Part shown: one piece after another, positions 22,863 through 33,774 of the stretch
Numbering within the stretch: position 1 is the stretch's first letter
How the letters are laid out: each line of letters starts with the position of its first letter
Assembly: GCA_964016875.1 (NCBI GenBank)
Contig: OZ024735.1
Span: forward strand, 1,365,501 to 1,429,500
Origin: Fallopia convolvulus
Taxonomy: Eukaryota; Streptophyta; Magnoliopsida; Caryophyllales; Polygonaceae
DNA length: 64,000 nt
Reading direction: 5' to 3'
The notes under the pieces: generated by a model
Database searches by the model: none
What the model was told of the DNA's origin: nothing
Seen by the model: the letters and a program-made list of their open reading frames with translations, nothing else
Translations under genes and position numbers: made by a program

Positions 22863-25461
22863 ATGCCTAGGAGAACCTCTGTGAGCCCTCCGCCCGGCTT
22901 CGCTTTCAGAGTTCAAGAGGGTTTTTACGAGGAGGTTTCGGAGTCCGCGGGAAGCGTAGAACTTAGCGACTCCCAGAACCCGAGGTCCCCTTTGCTGGTT
23001 TTCAGCGAGCCTTCTTCAAGCGACTCCGAGGCTTCTATCAATTCGAGCTTCTCCCACCTTCGAACGTCGTCGGGTGTTGAAATGGCTTCGTCTTCCACCC
23101 CAGACGAGGTTGTTACTGAGGTTGAGGTGCGGCCGGATGCGGGAACGACCTCGGCGCCGCCTCCCTACGTGCCCCCGAGCTTCCCTGCGGCGTACATTAC
23201 TGACGTCGTGTCTCGCGTTCCGCCTGTCCTCGAAGAGCGGATTCCCATGACCCCGGGTACCCCTGAGGCCTATCTGTCTGAGGGAATGGCCACCGAACTC
23301 AAGCGTGAGGATCTCGCGAAGATTGCCAAAGACTTCGCCTGGCCCGAGGGAGTTGAGCTGGCACTTCCCGAAGAGGGGGGCCGGCCCTTGGCGTCCTACG
23401 AGAGGTGTGTGGTCGTGCACCTCTTCAGTCTTCAGGCGGGTTTCAGGCTGCCTCTGGCTCATCATATTGTCGACTACCTGTGGGCCATGCGGATCTGTCC
23501 CGCACAGTTGTTCCCGAACGCTTGGCGGTTGATGTGCGCCTACACGATTCGAAGTCGTGAACTCGGGGACGGGCCGAATTGTGATAACTTGTCGGCTTTA
23601 TTCCTAGCGAGGAGGGAACCTCGGTCCTGCCTGATCAATCTCAGCACACCGAACGTTAAAATCACCACGGCCCAATCGAACGTCGGGCCGTAGAAACCGA
23701 ATTGGTTTTTGGTCCGAGATCCCACCGGGAGATATCTCAATTTTCCAGTGGTGTCGGGCACCTTTGTTCGGTGCGTGTGCCCGCATACGGTTGACGAGCT
23801 CAAAGCCCTCAAGGCCCGATACGCCACAGCGAGTCAGGCACCATACCAGGTGTATCTCTCTCAGGACCGGCTTGAGCGGGCCGGCCTGAGTCTCAGCCTC
23901 CCCCCTAGCGAGGGCAGAGAGGGTATTCAATCTCTTTCCTGATTGTTTCTTCCTTTTGTTTCTGGGAAGCGAGGTTATGAACCTCGCTAATTCTTTTTTT
24001 TGTCTAACTTTTATGCCTTTTTTGTTTTGACAGTGGACCTACTTGGCGCTCTTACCGCGAACTCACAGGGAAAAAGGCCTGTGAATTCTTCCTCCAACGC
24101 TCCGAGACCCCAAGGCCAACATGGAGTCGTCATAAAGGAGCCGACCTTGCAAGTGAGGCCCCTTGCCTCGCAGCCGAAGGCCCCAGTCCCGACGTTGAAG
24201 TCGCTTGAGGCGAAGAAGATTGGGGGGCGTCGACGAAGGGGGACGCTGCCAGAACGTCGTCCCAACACTCCCGAGGATCTGGTGACAAAGCCGGGTCCAA
24301 GAGAAAGGGCACGGGGTCTCCTCGTGGAGAGAAAAGGAAGAAGCAAAAGGGGGATGGCCAAGGGGGAACCCCAGGGGGCGAGATGGTCGAGCGCCCTGGC
24401 TCGAAGAGCCGAGTTGTCTCGGCCACCGGGCCTCCTGCCGATAAGTTCCACTGTCCCAGTCCTTCCCGGGGCGTGTCCCAAGACTGGGACAGGTCAGCTT
24501 GGACCGATGAGGTTGCATGGGCCAACAACCTCTCGGAGGCAGCCCTTAACGACGAGATCCTCCGCTATTCAGCGATGGTATGTCTTGTTCTTTCGTGTGT
24601 GTTTTTTCTTGATTGGCTTTATTATTTTTGTTCTTGTTTTAACGTGCTCTTCTATTGCTTCAGAATATCTTCTTCGCGAACTATAACTGCGGTCGCGTCG
24701 GCCTCCTCCATTGGAATATGGATAGGATGGAGGCGAGGCTCCAAGAGCGGGACGCCGAGATTGAGAAGAGGGGAAAAAGCCTCGCAGAGGCCGAGAGACG
24801 CGTTCGCGCCGCAGAGATCGCGGCAGCGGACGAGGCCAAGGCCGCCGCGAGGGTCAGGGAGGAGCTGAGGAAGGCGAAGGAGGAGGCTAAGAACTTGAAG
24901 GAAGAGAACGGGGAATTCAAGGGCGAAGTCGCAAAGCTCAAGGGACAGCTATCCGCGGAGCACCAATTTTTCAGAGAAAAGGAGGCGGAGCTTCAGAAAG
25001 CTGAGGAGGAGATTACCAGGCTCCAATGGCGTGTTGTTGAGCTTAGCGAGGAGGTGGAAACCGAGGGACCCAGGTACGTGAAGTCCGAGGCTTTTAAGGC
25101 TGAGATGGTGGAAAGTGTGAGGAAGATGTTCCACCAGTCCGTCCGGATGGGGGTCAAGCAGGCGGTCGCGAAGTACGGGCATATCGACCCCCGCATTAAG
25201 TTCTTCATCCCCAACTACGAGGAGACTATGGGGGAACTTGACGGGGAAGAGCCTGAGGGAGAGTGCGAATTCTTTCTCAACGAGGACGGAACTGTGGCCA
25301 GCGAGGCGCCTACCCTGGCAGACTCCGCTCAGGGAGACCCGGAAGTCGCCGCTACAGATCCTCAGCCTGCGGCAGATGTGCCAAAGTCCCAGCCGTCCAC
25401 GACACCTCCTACTGCCCCGAAATCTCTCGAAGGCCCCGTCGCTGAAGCCCCGAAGATTTGA
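22863..25461 (+). pseudogene. Antisense ORF of Tat element (Transposase_28-like, intron-containing)
   Basis: It lies on the strand opposite to gag-pol, between the minisatellite and the 3' LTR. Exon 1 starts MPRRTSVSPPPGF at 22863. It has a region like the plant 'putative gypsy type transposon' family (Transposase_28) at about 23290-23570 (FAWPEGVELALPEEG, AGFRLPLAHHIVDYLWAM, PNAWRLMCAY). A TAG stop at 23691-23693 is followed by more in-frame sequence to about 23930. Likely introns lie at about 23930-24033 and 24577-24663 (tgcttcag acceptor). A frameshift lies in the G-run near 24225. The last exon encodes a long coiled coil (24720-25080) and ends at 25461. The function is unknown; such aORFs are recurrent in Tat elements. 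Confidence 0.75.
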
Positions 25462-25823
25462 AAGATGCTGGCTTGTCTCTTTTTATTTTTGTTGTTTTGT
25501 TGGTGGCCCCGCGGGGCTTGTAATTAAACATCTGGGCCCACGTGCCCCACCTTTTTATATCATTTTCCTTATCTCACGATTGCTTGTTTGTTCTAGCTTA
25601 CTTGTATATGTATATGCTCGCACATATTTACCCAACCCATGGTCCGAGTGTCACAACTACTGTGGTACTCGGGCCACATCGGGTGTTTCTAATTCCGCAT
25701 CGAGATTATGAGCTTTGCCCAGATCTTCACAAGAATTCGTCGAGGTCCCGAGCGTCGCTCGAACTTCGCACAATGATTACGCCGAGGTCATGAGCCCCTC
25801 TCGGACCTCGCATATTTTGTTCG

Positions 25824-27410
25824 AGTTTCTCCAATCCCAAGCGGGAAGCGAGGGATGGATTTATCGAGATTCTCCAACACCAAGCGGGAAGCGAGATTTG
25901 GACTTAACGAGATTCTCCAACCCCAAGCGGGAAGCGAGGGATGGATTTATCGAGATTCTCCAACACCAAGGGGGAAGCGAGGTTTGGACTCAACGAGATT
26001 CTCCAACCTCAAGCGGGAAGCGAGGGATAGATTTATCGAGATTCTCCAACACCAAACGGGAAGCGAGGTTTGGACTTAACGAGATTCTCCAACCCCAAGC
26101 GGGAAGCGAGGTTTGGACTTAACGAGATTCTCCAACCCCAAGCGGGAAGCGAGGGATGGACTTAACGAGATTTTCCAACACCAAGCGGGAAGCGAGGTTT
26201 GGACTCGACGAGATTCTCCAACCCCAAGCGGGAAGCGAGGGATGGATTTATCGAGATTCTCCAACACCAAGCGGGAAGCGAGGTTTGGACTTAACGAGAT
26301 TTTCCAACACCAAGCGGGAAGCGAGGTTTGGACTCAACGAGATTCTCCAACCCCAAACGGGAAGCGAGGGATGGACTTAACGAGATTCTCCAACCCCAAG
26401 CGGGAAGCGAGGGATGGATTTATCGAGATTCTCCAACACCAAGGGGGAAGCGAGGTTTGGACTCAACGAGATTCTCCAACCTCAAGCGGGAAGCGAGGGA
26501 TAGATTTATCGAGATTCTCCAACACCAAGCAGGAAGCGAGGTTTGGACTTAACGAGATTTTCCAACACCAAGCGGGAAGCGAGGTTTGGACTCAACGAGA
26601 TTCTCCAACCCCAAGCGGGAAGCGAGGGATGGACTTAACGAGATTCTCCAACCCCAAGCGGGAAGCAAGGGATGGACTTAACGAGATTTTCCAACACCAA
26701 GCGGGAAGCGAGGTTTGGACTCAACGAGATTCTCCAACCCCAAGCGGGAAGCGAGGGATGGATTTATCGAGATTCTCCAACACCAAGCGGGAAGCGAGGT
26801 TTGGATTTATCGAGATTCTCCAACACCAAGCGGGAAGCGAGGTTTGGACTCAACAAGATTCTCCAACCCCAAGCAGAAAGCGAGGGATGGATTTATCGAG
26901 ATTCTCCAACACCAAGCGGGAAGCGAGGTTTGGACTCAACGAGATTCTCCAACCCCAAGCGGGAAGCGAGGGATGGATTTATCGAGATTCTCCAACACCA
27001 AGCGGGAAGCGAGATTTGGACTTAACGAGATTTTCCAACACCAAGCGGGAAGCGAGGTTTGGACTCAACAAGATTCTCCAACCCCAAGCAGAAAGCGAGG
27101 GATGGATTTATCGAGATTCTCCAACACCAAGCGGGAAGCGAGGTTTGGACTCAACGAGATTCTCCAACCCCAAGCGGGAAGCGAGGGATGGATTTATCGA
27201 GATTCTCCAACACCAAGCGGGAAGCGAGATTTGGACTTAACGAGATTTTCCAACACCAAGCGGGAAGCGAGGTTTGGACTCAACGAGATTCTCCAACCCC
27301 AAGCGGGAAGCGAGGGATGGACTTAACAAGATTCTCCAACCCCAAGCGGGAAGCGAGGGATGGACTTAACGAGATTCTCCAACCCCAAGTGGGAAGCGAG
27401 GGATGGATTC
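25824..27410. repeat. 43-bp minisatellite, about 37 units, in Tat 3' region
   Basis: The unit reads GAGATTCTCCAACCCCAAGC then gggaagcgag, a GGATGG or TTTGG block, and ATTTATC, ACTTAAC or ACTCAAC. The variants are linked: CCCC mostly with GGGATGG-ATTTATC, and CAC with GGTTTGG-ACTCAAC. This gives an 86-bp dimer order over much of the array. Since 43 is not divisible by 3 and the unit lacks stops, all plus frames stay open over long stretches. Tat/Ogre 3' regions are known sources of satellite DNA. Confidence 0.95.
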
Positions 27411-27496
27411 AAAACCCAAAGTTTTTATTTTTGAGAGAGATTTTGAAAATTGCACAACCCTTTATTCACAAAAAGAGGTAACGGAGTTCAGAGAGT

Positions 27497-29650
27497 TTAC
27501 ACAAAATATTTCTTTAATCGGTCGACGTTCCATGTCTTGCTGAGGGTACGCCCCTCGTTGTCTTTGAGCTTAAAAGCTCCAGGAGCGACCTCCTCGTCGA
27601 GGATGTATGACCCCTCCCAGTTGGGGTCCAGTTTGCCTCCTTTGGTTCTCCTTAGGACGAGATTGCCTGTTGCCAGGAACCGAGGTCTCACCTTCTTGTT
27701 GTGGTAGACGGCCACGCGGCGCTTGTATTCCTTGGAGCGGAGGTCGGCTACTTCGCGTAGCTCGTCACGGAAGAGCAACTCAACCCTGAGATTGGCCTCG
27801 TTCTCTTTTTCATCGAAATCAAACACCCTTGCTGACGGGACCAGGGTTTCTACCGGGACTAGGGCCTCCGCCTCGTAGGTTAGGGCGAAAGGCGTTTCTC
27901 CGGTTGCGCGGCGCGCGGTGGTGCGGTACGTCCATAGGACGAGTGGGAGAAGCTCTGCCCAACGACCTTGTGCCATGCCCAGTCGTTTCTTTAGATCGGA
28001 CAGGATGCGGGCGTTGACGTTCTCTACCTGGCCGTTGGACTGAGGATGGGCCACGGAAGAGAACTTGAGGGTTATGCCCAGGTCTGAGCAGAATGTCCAA
28101 GTCTCTTCACAATCAAATTGGGGGCCATGGTCGGTCATGATGGTCATGGGAACACCGAAGCGGCAGACAAGGTTCTTCCACAGAAAGTCGCAGACCTTAG
28201 TCCCTGTGATCTTCGCCATTGCTTGTGCCTCAACCCACTTTGTGAAATAGTCGACGATGACCAGGATATACCGCACCTGACCAGCGGCCTTGGGGAAGGG
28301 GCCGAGGATGTCCATCCCCCACATCGCGAAGGGGCATGACGTGTGGATGGAGCGACGCTGCGAGGTCGGGGCGTGCAAGAGGTTACCGTGCTTCTGACAT
28401 CCGTCACATCGCTGGACATAGTCCCTTGCGTCTTGCCGGAGGGTGGGCCAGAAGTACCCCAAGTGGGCGATCTTATGCGAAAGGGTTCGCCATCCTGGGT
28501 GGCCGCCACAGACCCCCTCATGGGCCTCATAAAGGATGTGCTCCGTAGCCTAGGTTGGGACGCACAATAGGTTGGGCTCAGCATAGCCTCGGCGATAAAG
28601 GCAGCCTCCTAAGACGCAATATCGTGCCGCCTGCATTTTCAGCTTCCTGGCCTGTGCGGGGTCCTCTGGGAGGACTCCGCTCTCCACATACCGTGTTATC
28701 GGGATCCTCCAATCCCCCGCGGTGACAGATAGAACCTCGTTGTTCACGCTCCGCGAGAGTTTTTGTTCTACCATCACGCGGTTCCCCACTTGAAGGGGGA
28801 GGGCGGATCCTAACCTCGCAAGTACATCTGCTTTGGTGTTCGAGGTTCGCGGGATGGACTCGACCGCGAAGGTTTTTAGGCACGATACCAACGCTTTGAC
28901 CTTTTCTCGGTACGCGGGAAGGAACCCCGTTCTGGTGTCGTACTGGCCGTTGAGTTGGCGCGCCACCAGCTCGGAGTCAGTGTAGACCCTGATTTTCCGG
29001 GCACCACTGAGGAGCGCCATCTCAATCCCAACGATCATGGCTTCATATTCGGCCTCGTTATTGGTGGCGTCGAAGGCGAAGTTAAGTGAGTACTCCGTCT
29101 CGATCGAGGGCCCAACGAGGAATACGCCAGCCCCACCCCCGGCGTCACATCGTGAGCCGTCAACGAACACCTTCCATTCTTCCGAGCTTGTTTCTGTCTC
29201 AGGGAAGGTGACCTCCACCATGAAGTCAGCGAGAGCCTGACCCTTCATGGCGGTCCTTGGGAGGTAGCTGATGTCGAACTCGAAGAGCTCGACTGCCCAC
29301 TTCGTCATTCGCCCGGAGAGGGCGGGCTGGTGGAGGATTTTTCGAAGTGGGAGGTCAGACAGGACCTGAATGGGGTGCGCATGGAAGTAAGGGCGCAGAC
29401 GCCTTGCGACGGTCACAACTGTCAGCGCCATCTTCTCTGCTGGGGAATATCGCTGCTCCGCGGGCTGAAGCACACGACTAACGAAGTAAACTGGGTGCAT
29501 GGCCTTTCTGGTTACCGTCGCGCTGACCGTCTCGGGGCTGACGGCCACGTAGAGTTGCAAGTCTTCGCCCGCCAACGGGGGCGACAGTGTGGGGAGCTTC
29601 GACAAGAAGGCCTTTAGCTCAGAGAAAGCGAGCTCAAGCCTCACGCCCAC
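27497..29650 (-). pseudogene. Dual RNase H and integrase of Tat element
   Basis: One frame with a single stop, TAG at 28552-28550. A first RNase H-like domain (about 29590-29260) has lost its catalytic acids. It is followed by a second, complete-looking RNase H (VFVDGSRCDAGGGAG, NNEAEYEAMI, VYTDSELV), the archaeal-type domain known from Tat elements. Integrase then follows: zinc-binding HEGVCGGH ... CDGCQKH, and a DDE core at WGMDILGPF, MTDHGPQFD and GQVENVNARI. The C-terminal part ends at 27497. No chromodomain is present. Confidence 0.9.
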
Positions 29651-31386
29651 ACGAACTTGTCATTCTGCTTGAGTGCCGCGAAGAAGGGCAAGGACCTTTC
29701 CGCCAAGCGGGAGCAAAACCTCCCCAGGTAGTTGACGGCACCGTTGAGTCGTTGCACCTCGGTGCGAGACCGTGGTGACCTCATTGAGAGGATCGATTCG
29801 ACCTTGGCAGGATTTACGTCGATGTCGCGCTCGCTAATCATAAAGCCTAAAAATTTTCCCGAATACACGCCGAAGACGCACTTCTTAGGGTTCAGGCTGA
29901 GACAGTTGCGCCTGAGAGTTGCGAAGACCTCAGCGAGGTCGACCATATGCTCCTTAGGGGTCTTGCTCCGGACAACAATGTCGTCGACATATGCCGACAC
30001 GTTCCGTTCGAGATGGTTCTTAAAGACGCGGTCGACGAGGCGTTGGAAGGTGGCCCCTGCGTTCTTCAGCCCAAACGGCATGACTTTGTAGCAATAAGTG
30101 CCTCGCTGGGTGATGAAGGATGTTTCCTCTTCTTCTCGCGGGTTCATCAGAACTTGATTGTACCCGGAGTATGCGTCGAGGAAGCTTAAAACCCCGTGAC
30201 CTGCGGTTGAGTCAACGAGCTCGTCGATCAAGGGCAAGGGGTAACTGTCTTTGGGACAGGCTTTGTTGAGGTCCTTGAAATCGACGCACATCCTCCACTT
30301 CCCGCTGGATTTTTTGACAAGCGCGACGTTGGGCAACCACCGGGGGTATTGAACCTCGCGTATGAATCCCGCAGCCAGCAATTTTGCCACCTCGTCATTT
30401 GCGGCGCTCACCCTCTCTTCATTCATTTTTCTTCGTCGCTGCACCACGGGGCGAGTGGTGACATCGACGTTCAAAGAGTGCTGGGCCACAGTCCGCGGGA
30501 CACCTCGGAGGTCCTTTGCAGTCCAAGCGAACACGTCGCGGGACCCAGCGAGCAAGGCTTCCAGCGACGTCGCTGATGCCCCCAAGAGGCATTCCCCGAG
30601 GTAGATCTTCTCAGACCCGCTCTCGAAAGGGGATATCACCCTTCTTTCTAGCTCTGGAGTGGAGACCGTGAAATCCCGGACTTCGAGGTCGGCCTCGCCG
30701 GGGGATTCCACCATGAACACCGGGCACTTTTGTTTTGCAGAGGTCGCGTAGCAAACGCGACCTTCCTCCTGATTGCCTTTTACCTCTACAACCCCGCCAT
30801 CGACGGGGAACTTCATCTTCAGGTGATAGATAGAAACTAGCGCCTGGAACTTCATCAGGGAGACCCTCCCAATGATTGCATTTCACACTGAAGGCTGGCG
30901 TACCACCGTGAACTCCACCATCTCGGTCCTCCTGGTGGAGCCGGTACCTAGCGTCATCCAGAGGTCGATGAGACCTGCCACGTCGACTTCGTCTCCTGAG
31001 AAGGAGGTGAGTTTTCCAGCGTAGGGCTTCAAGGATGTCTCGGAGATGCCCAATTGCTCGAACGCGCCATAGTACATGATGTCCACGGAGGATCCCGTGT
31101 CTACCAGCACTCACTTAACCATCTTCGAGCCCATTTGAGCGTGTACCACCAAGGGGTCGGAGTGTGGCATGTGAAGCCCCTCGGCATCTTAGGATGAGAA
31201 GGACAAACCTACGTGGGCCCGCGAGGTTTGCGCGACGCTAAATACCGAGGTCTCATGATGGCTTTCCTTCGCGTATCTCTTCCTCTCTGCCTGGCTTGAC
31301 CTAGCCGGCGATGGTCCGCCCGAGATGGTATGGATATACCCATCGAGCGCCGTCGCTTGTCCAGACCGGGCCTGCTTCGCGGGCGC
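29641..31386 (-). pseudogene. Protease and reverse transcriptase of Tat element
   Basis: Continues in the same frame as gag. Retropepsin motif VLVDTGSSVDIMYY at about 31110-31069. In-frame stops: TAA 31191-31189, TGA 31113-31111, TGA 30885-30883. The RT domain (about 30365-29800) keeps the fingers and palm, including KWRMCVDFKDLNKACPKD, VMPFGLKNAGATFQ and catalytic YVDD (about 29995-29984). The frame ends at 29641, just after DKFVW, where a one-base frameshift separates it from RNase H. Confidence 0.9.
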
Positions 31387-32759
31387 CTACTGCTCGACGT
31401 TATTGTTGTTGTTGGCCTGAGCCTGGCTTGGGCCTTGCGGCACGGTGTTGGCTCCTGACGCGGGGTTGGCGCGCCCCTTTTCACTTGGGTTGTACGCAGG
31501 ACCTCCCTTGCCTCGATAACCCCGCGGTTTCCCGCCAAAGCAGTTCCAACCTCCGCCGCCTCCTCCATGGTTGTTGTTCCGGTTATTATTGTTGTTGTTG
31601 TTGTTCCGGTTGTTATTTTTGTTTCTGTTGTTGTTGTTGGGGTTATGTGCCTGCGTTACATACGCATCGCGCGCAGCCGGCGCGGCCGCCTTTGCCTTCC
31701 CCTTGGCCTCGGCGACGATCTCTTTGTCAGTTCTCGGTCGCGAGCTCTGGTTAGCGGCATCCTCGGCGTATACTTGGGCCGTGATCCGGGCGCACAGGCT
31801 TTTGTACGTCTCCGGATTCTTCAAGAAAATGCGATTCTTGAAATCCCCGATGCGCAAGTTGCCCATGAGGGTGTCGCGCACCGACGACTCGTCGACGTGC
31901 GCGATCTCTGACACAACGGTCGTGAACCTCGTGAAGAAGGCACCCAAAGACTCGCTCTCCCCCTGCTCGATTCCGCGGAGATCCCGCATGTTCTTCTTGC
32001 ACTTCCTGGAGCCGTTGAAGTGAGTAACAAAGGAATCACACAGCTGGGCGAACGAGGTCACGGAGCCGACCTTCTTGCTTGAGAACCATGTTAATGCGGC
32101 CTTTTCCAGGGTGGTTGGGAAAACCCGGCATAATATCGCGTCATTATAGGCATTGACGTTCATCTGGACCGCGAAGTGTTTTACGTGTTCCTTGGGGTCC
32201 GCTGAGCCGTCATAGAGCCCCATCTGCGGCCTTAAGAAGCCCTTGGGCATGGGCGCGTTCCGGATCGCGTCCATGAACGGAGAGGTGATCTTAGCCTCCT
32301 CTTGGTTTTGGGGCAGTGGCCTTGAATTGTGAGATCGAGACCTCGGGTAATGCATCGCGCTCCCCACTATTTCGGACAACTCTGGCTCCTGCAGCCTCGA
32401 TCTGCATGGGATCTCGGGGAGGCCTCTCTGTTGACTAGCCATTGGTGGAGGACTCGGGCTCCGGCGGACGCCTAGGGACGTACGCGGGGACGTACTCGGA
32501 GTGAGGTTCGCCCTGGGGGGAAAGGGGACGTACGAAGGGGCGAAGCCCTGCTGGTACTGCCCATATGTCGGGTAGGGATATGGGTTGGGGGCGCGCCGCC
32601 CTGCTCGAAGCCTTGGAATGGGAATGAGTTTTGCGGGGCGGCGTACGTCCATCCCGGAGGGACCACGAACGGGCAGCCCGGAGGCCCCGCGGCTGTCCAT
32701 TGCGTGGTCTCCGGCATGTTGTCGGGGTGTTGAGGGAAGAAATTGTTTGGGCAAGCCAT
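31387..32759 (-). pseudogene. gag of Tat element (frameshifted)
   Basis: It starts MACPNNFFPQHPD at 32759 and changes frame near 32595. The rest runs open to a TAG at 31389-31387. The Gag core spans about 32280-31800 (GLYDGSADPKEHVKHF, ALTWFSSKK). It ends in an asparagine-rich tail coded by GTT/ATT repeats on the plus strand (31395-31640). The tail lacks a visible CCHC knuckle. Confidence 0.85.
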
Positions 32760-32816
32760 TTTGAGGGAATCGAAGCTAAGGTTTGCACGAATCGAGGAAC
32801 TACTTAGGATGAAGAA

Positions 32817-32835
32817 GTTCCCACAGACGGCGCCA
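32817..32835 (-). other. Primer-binding site of Tat element
   Basis: Immediately inside the 5' LTR the minus strand reads TGGCGCCGTCTGTGGGAAC. TGGCGCCGTCTGTGGGAA-type sites are common in plant Tat-lineage elements. The site begins with TGG, complementary to a tRNA CCA end. Confidence 0.7.
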
Positions 32836-32836
32836 G

Positions 32837-33691
32837 TGATGAAACCCGAAATAAACCGTTCGCTAAAAGACAAGAAACGGGATTATTATATTCGATTGTG
32901 CGAACACTTGCTTCTTTATTTATGATTTTCTTTACAACGAGGTTGCAATATTACGAGGTTACAAACACTTGGAAATTTACACCCTAGACCTCCTACGATT
33001 ATCCGAGATCTCGACCTAACAATGTTCGAGATCTCCTAATTGCTAGACAATTCTAAGTATTGCTTGTTTGACCTTTTGAGCGAGGTTGATCTAGCGGGAC
33101 GGTGTTGACAACTTGCGAGATCGGGCAGCGAAGTCTTTGTTATGAATGAGAGTGAGGTGTAGGCGGCTTGCAAGATGGTGTAGCGAGATCTTTGGTATGA
33201 GTAGAAACTTTGTGAGACTTGAAGTCTTTTTGTGGACTTCACTTGTCTATAGCGAGGCCTTTTGACGATGTTTCAATCACGTCGATCTTCAACGAGCTAG
33301 ATAGTTCTTGAGTTCAAGATGTTTTTCGACCCCTTTTCCATACGAGATTCTCCTCTATTTATAGAGGATCGGGGAGTCGAGTTCTGATCATCGTCCGATG
33401 TGGGACGCCCGAGATCAAGGGTTCTGACTGGTCTAGAGGCGAGGCAGCTTGTGATTGGCTCGGGAGAGTGGCGCTAGCTGAGTGGTTCTGGTGGGCGAGC
33501 GTGTTGGTAGAGTCGGTCACGAGGTGTAGACCTCGTTCCAAGGTTTCGGAGGACCTCGCGGGGGTAGGAGTTTTGTTAAAAAAAGGTGGGTATGGTTGTG
33601 GGCCCCAGGATCATCCTCGGGAGGCCCGTCGGGTCTGTATGTTCTTTGTACCCTGGGCCCACTTCTTGCTTTACTATTTTGAGCATCATCA
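32837..33691 (-). repeat. 5' LTR of Tat element
   Basis: 855 bp and collinear with the other LTR. The minus-strand TATA box (CTATAAATAG, about 33355-33365) would drive the genomic transcript towards gag. The low divergence between the LTRs indicates a recent insertion relative to its decayed hAT host. Confidence 0.92.
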
Positions 33692-33774
33692 CTCTCGGGG
33701 TTATAGAGGAATCAAAGCCCACGTAGTTCTCTTACCTTTCGATATGAAACCCCGGTTTGCTTACCATTGTCCAT

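Larger units (their letters stand above)
20813..33691 (-). mobile_element. Full-length Tat-lineage Ty3/Gypsy retrotransposon, 12.9 kb
   Basis: LTRs at 32837-33691 (5') and 20813-21668 (3') differ at about 14 positions by eye. Flanks are CTATC (20808-20812) and CTCTC (33692-33696), a 4-of-5 duplication. Order on the minus strand: gag, protease, RT, two consecutive RNase H-like domains, integrase. It then has a long 3' region with a 43-bp minisatellite and an antisense gene. Two RNase H domains and an antisense ORF after integrase are known marks of the Tat lineage (Retand/Ogre relatives). All frames carry stops or frameshifts. Confidence 0.93.

Noticed and set aside
26113..27240. Long open frame of 375 codons inside the 43-bp array
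   Set aside because: It exists only because the repeat unit lacks stops in all plus frames; the codons simply cycle through the unit. No start context, domain or promoter supports a gene.
25824..27410. CRISPR-like appearance of the regular repeats
   Set aside because: Units are contiguous with no unique spacers, and the setting is a plant retrotransposon.
30611..31114. Arginine-rich minus-strand open frame in the protease region
   Set aside because: It overlaps the retropepsin and RT frame out of phase; high GC gives long open shadows here.
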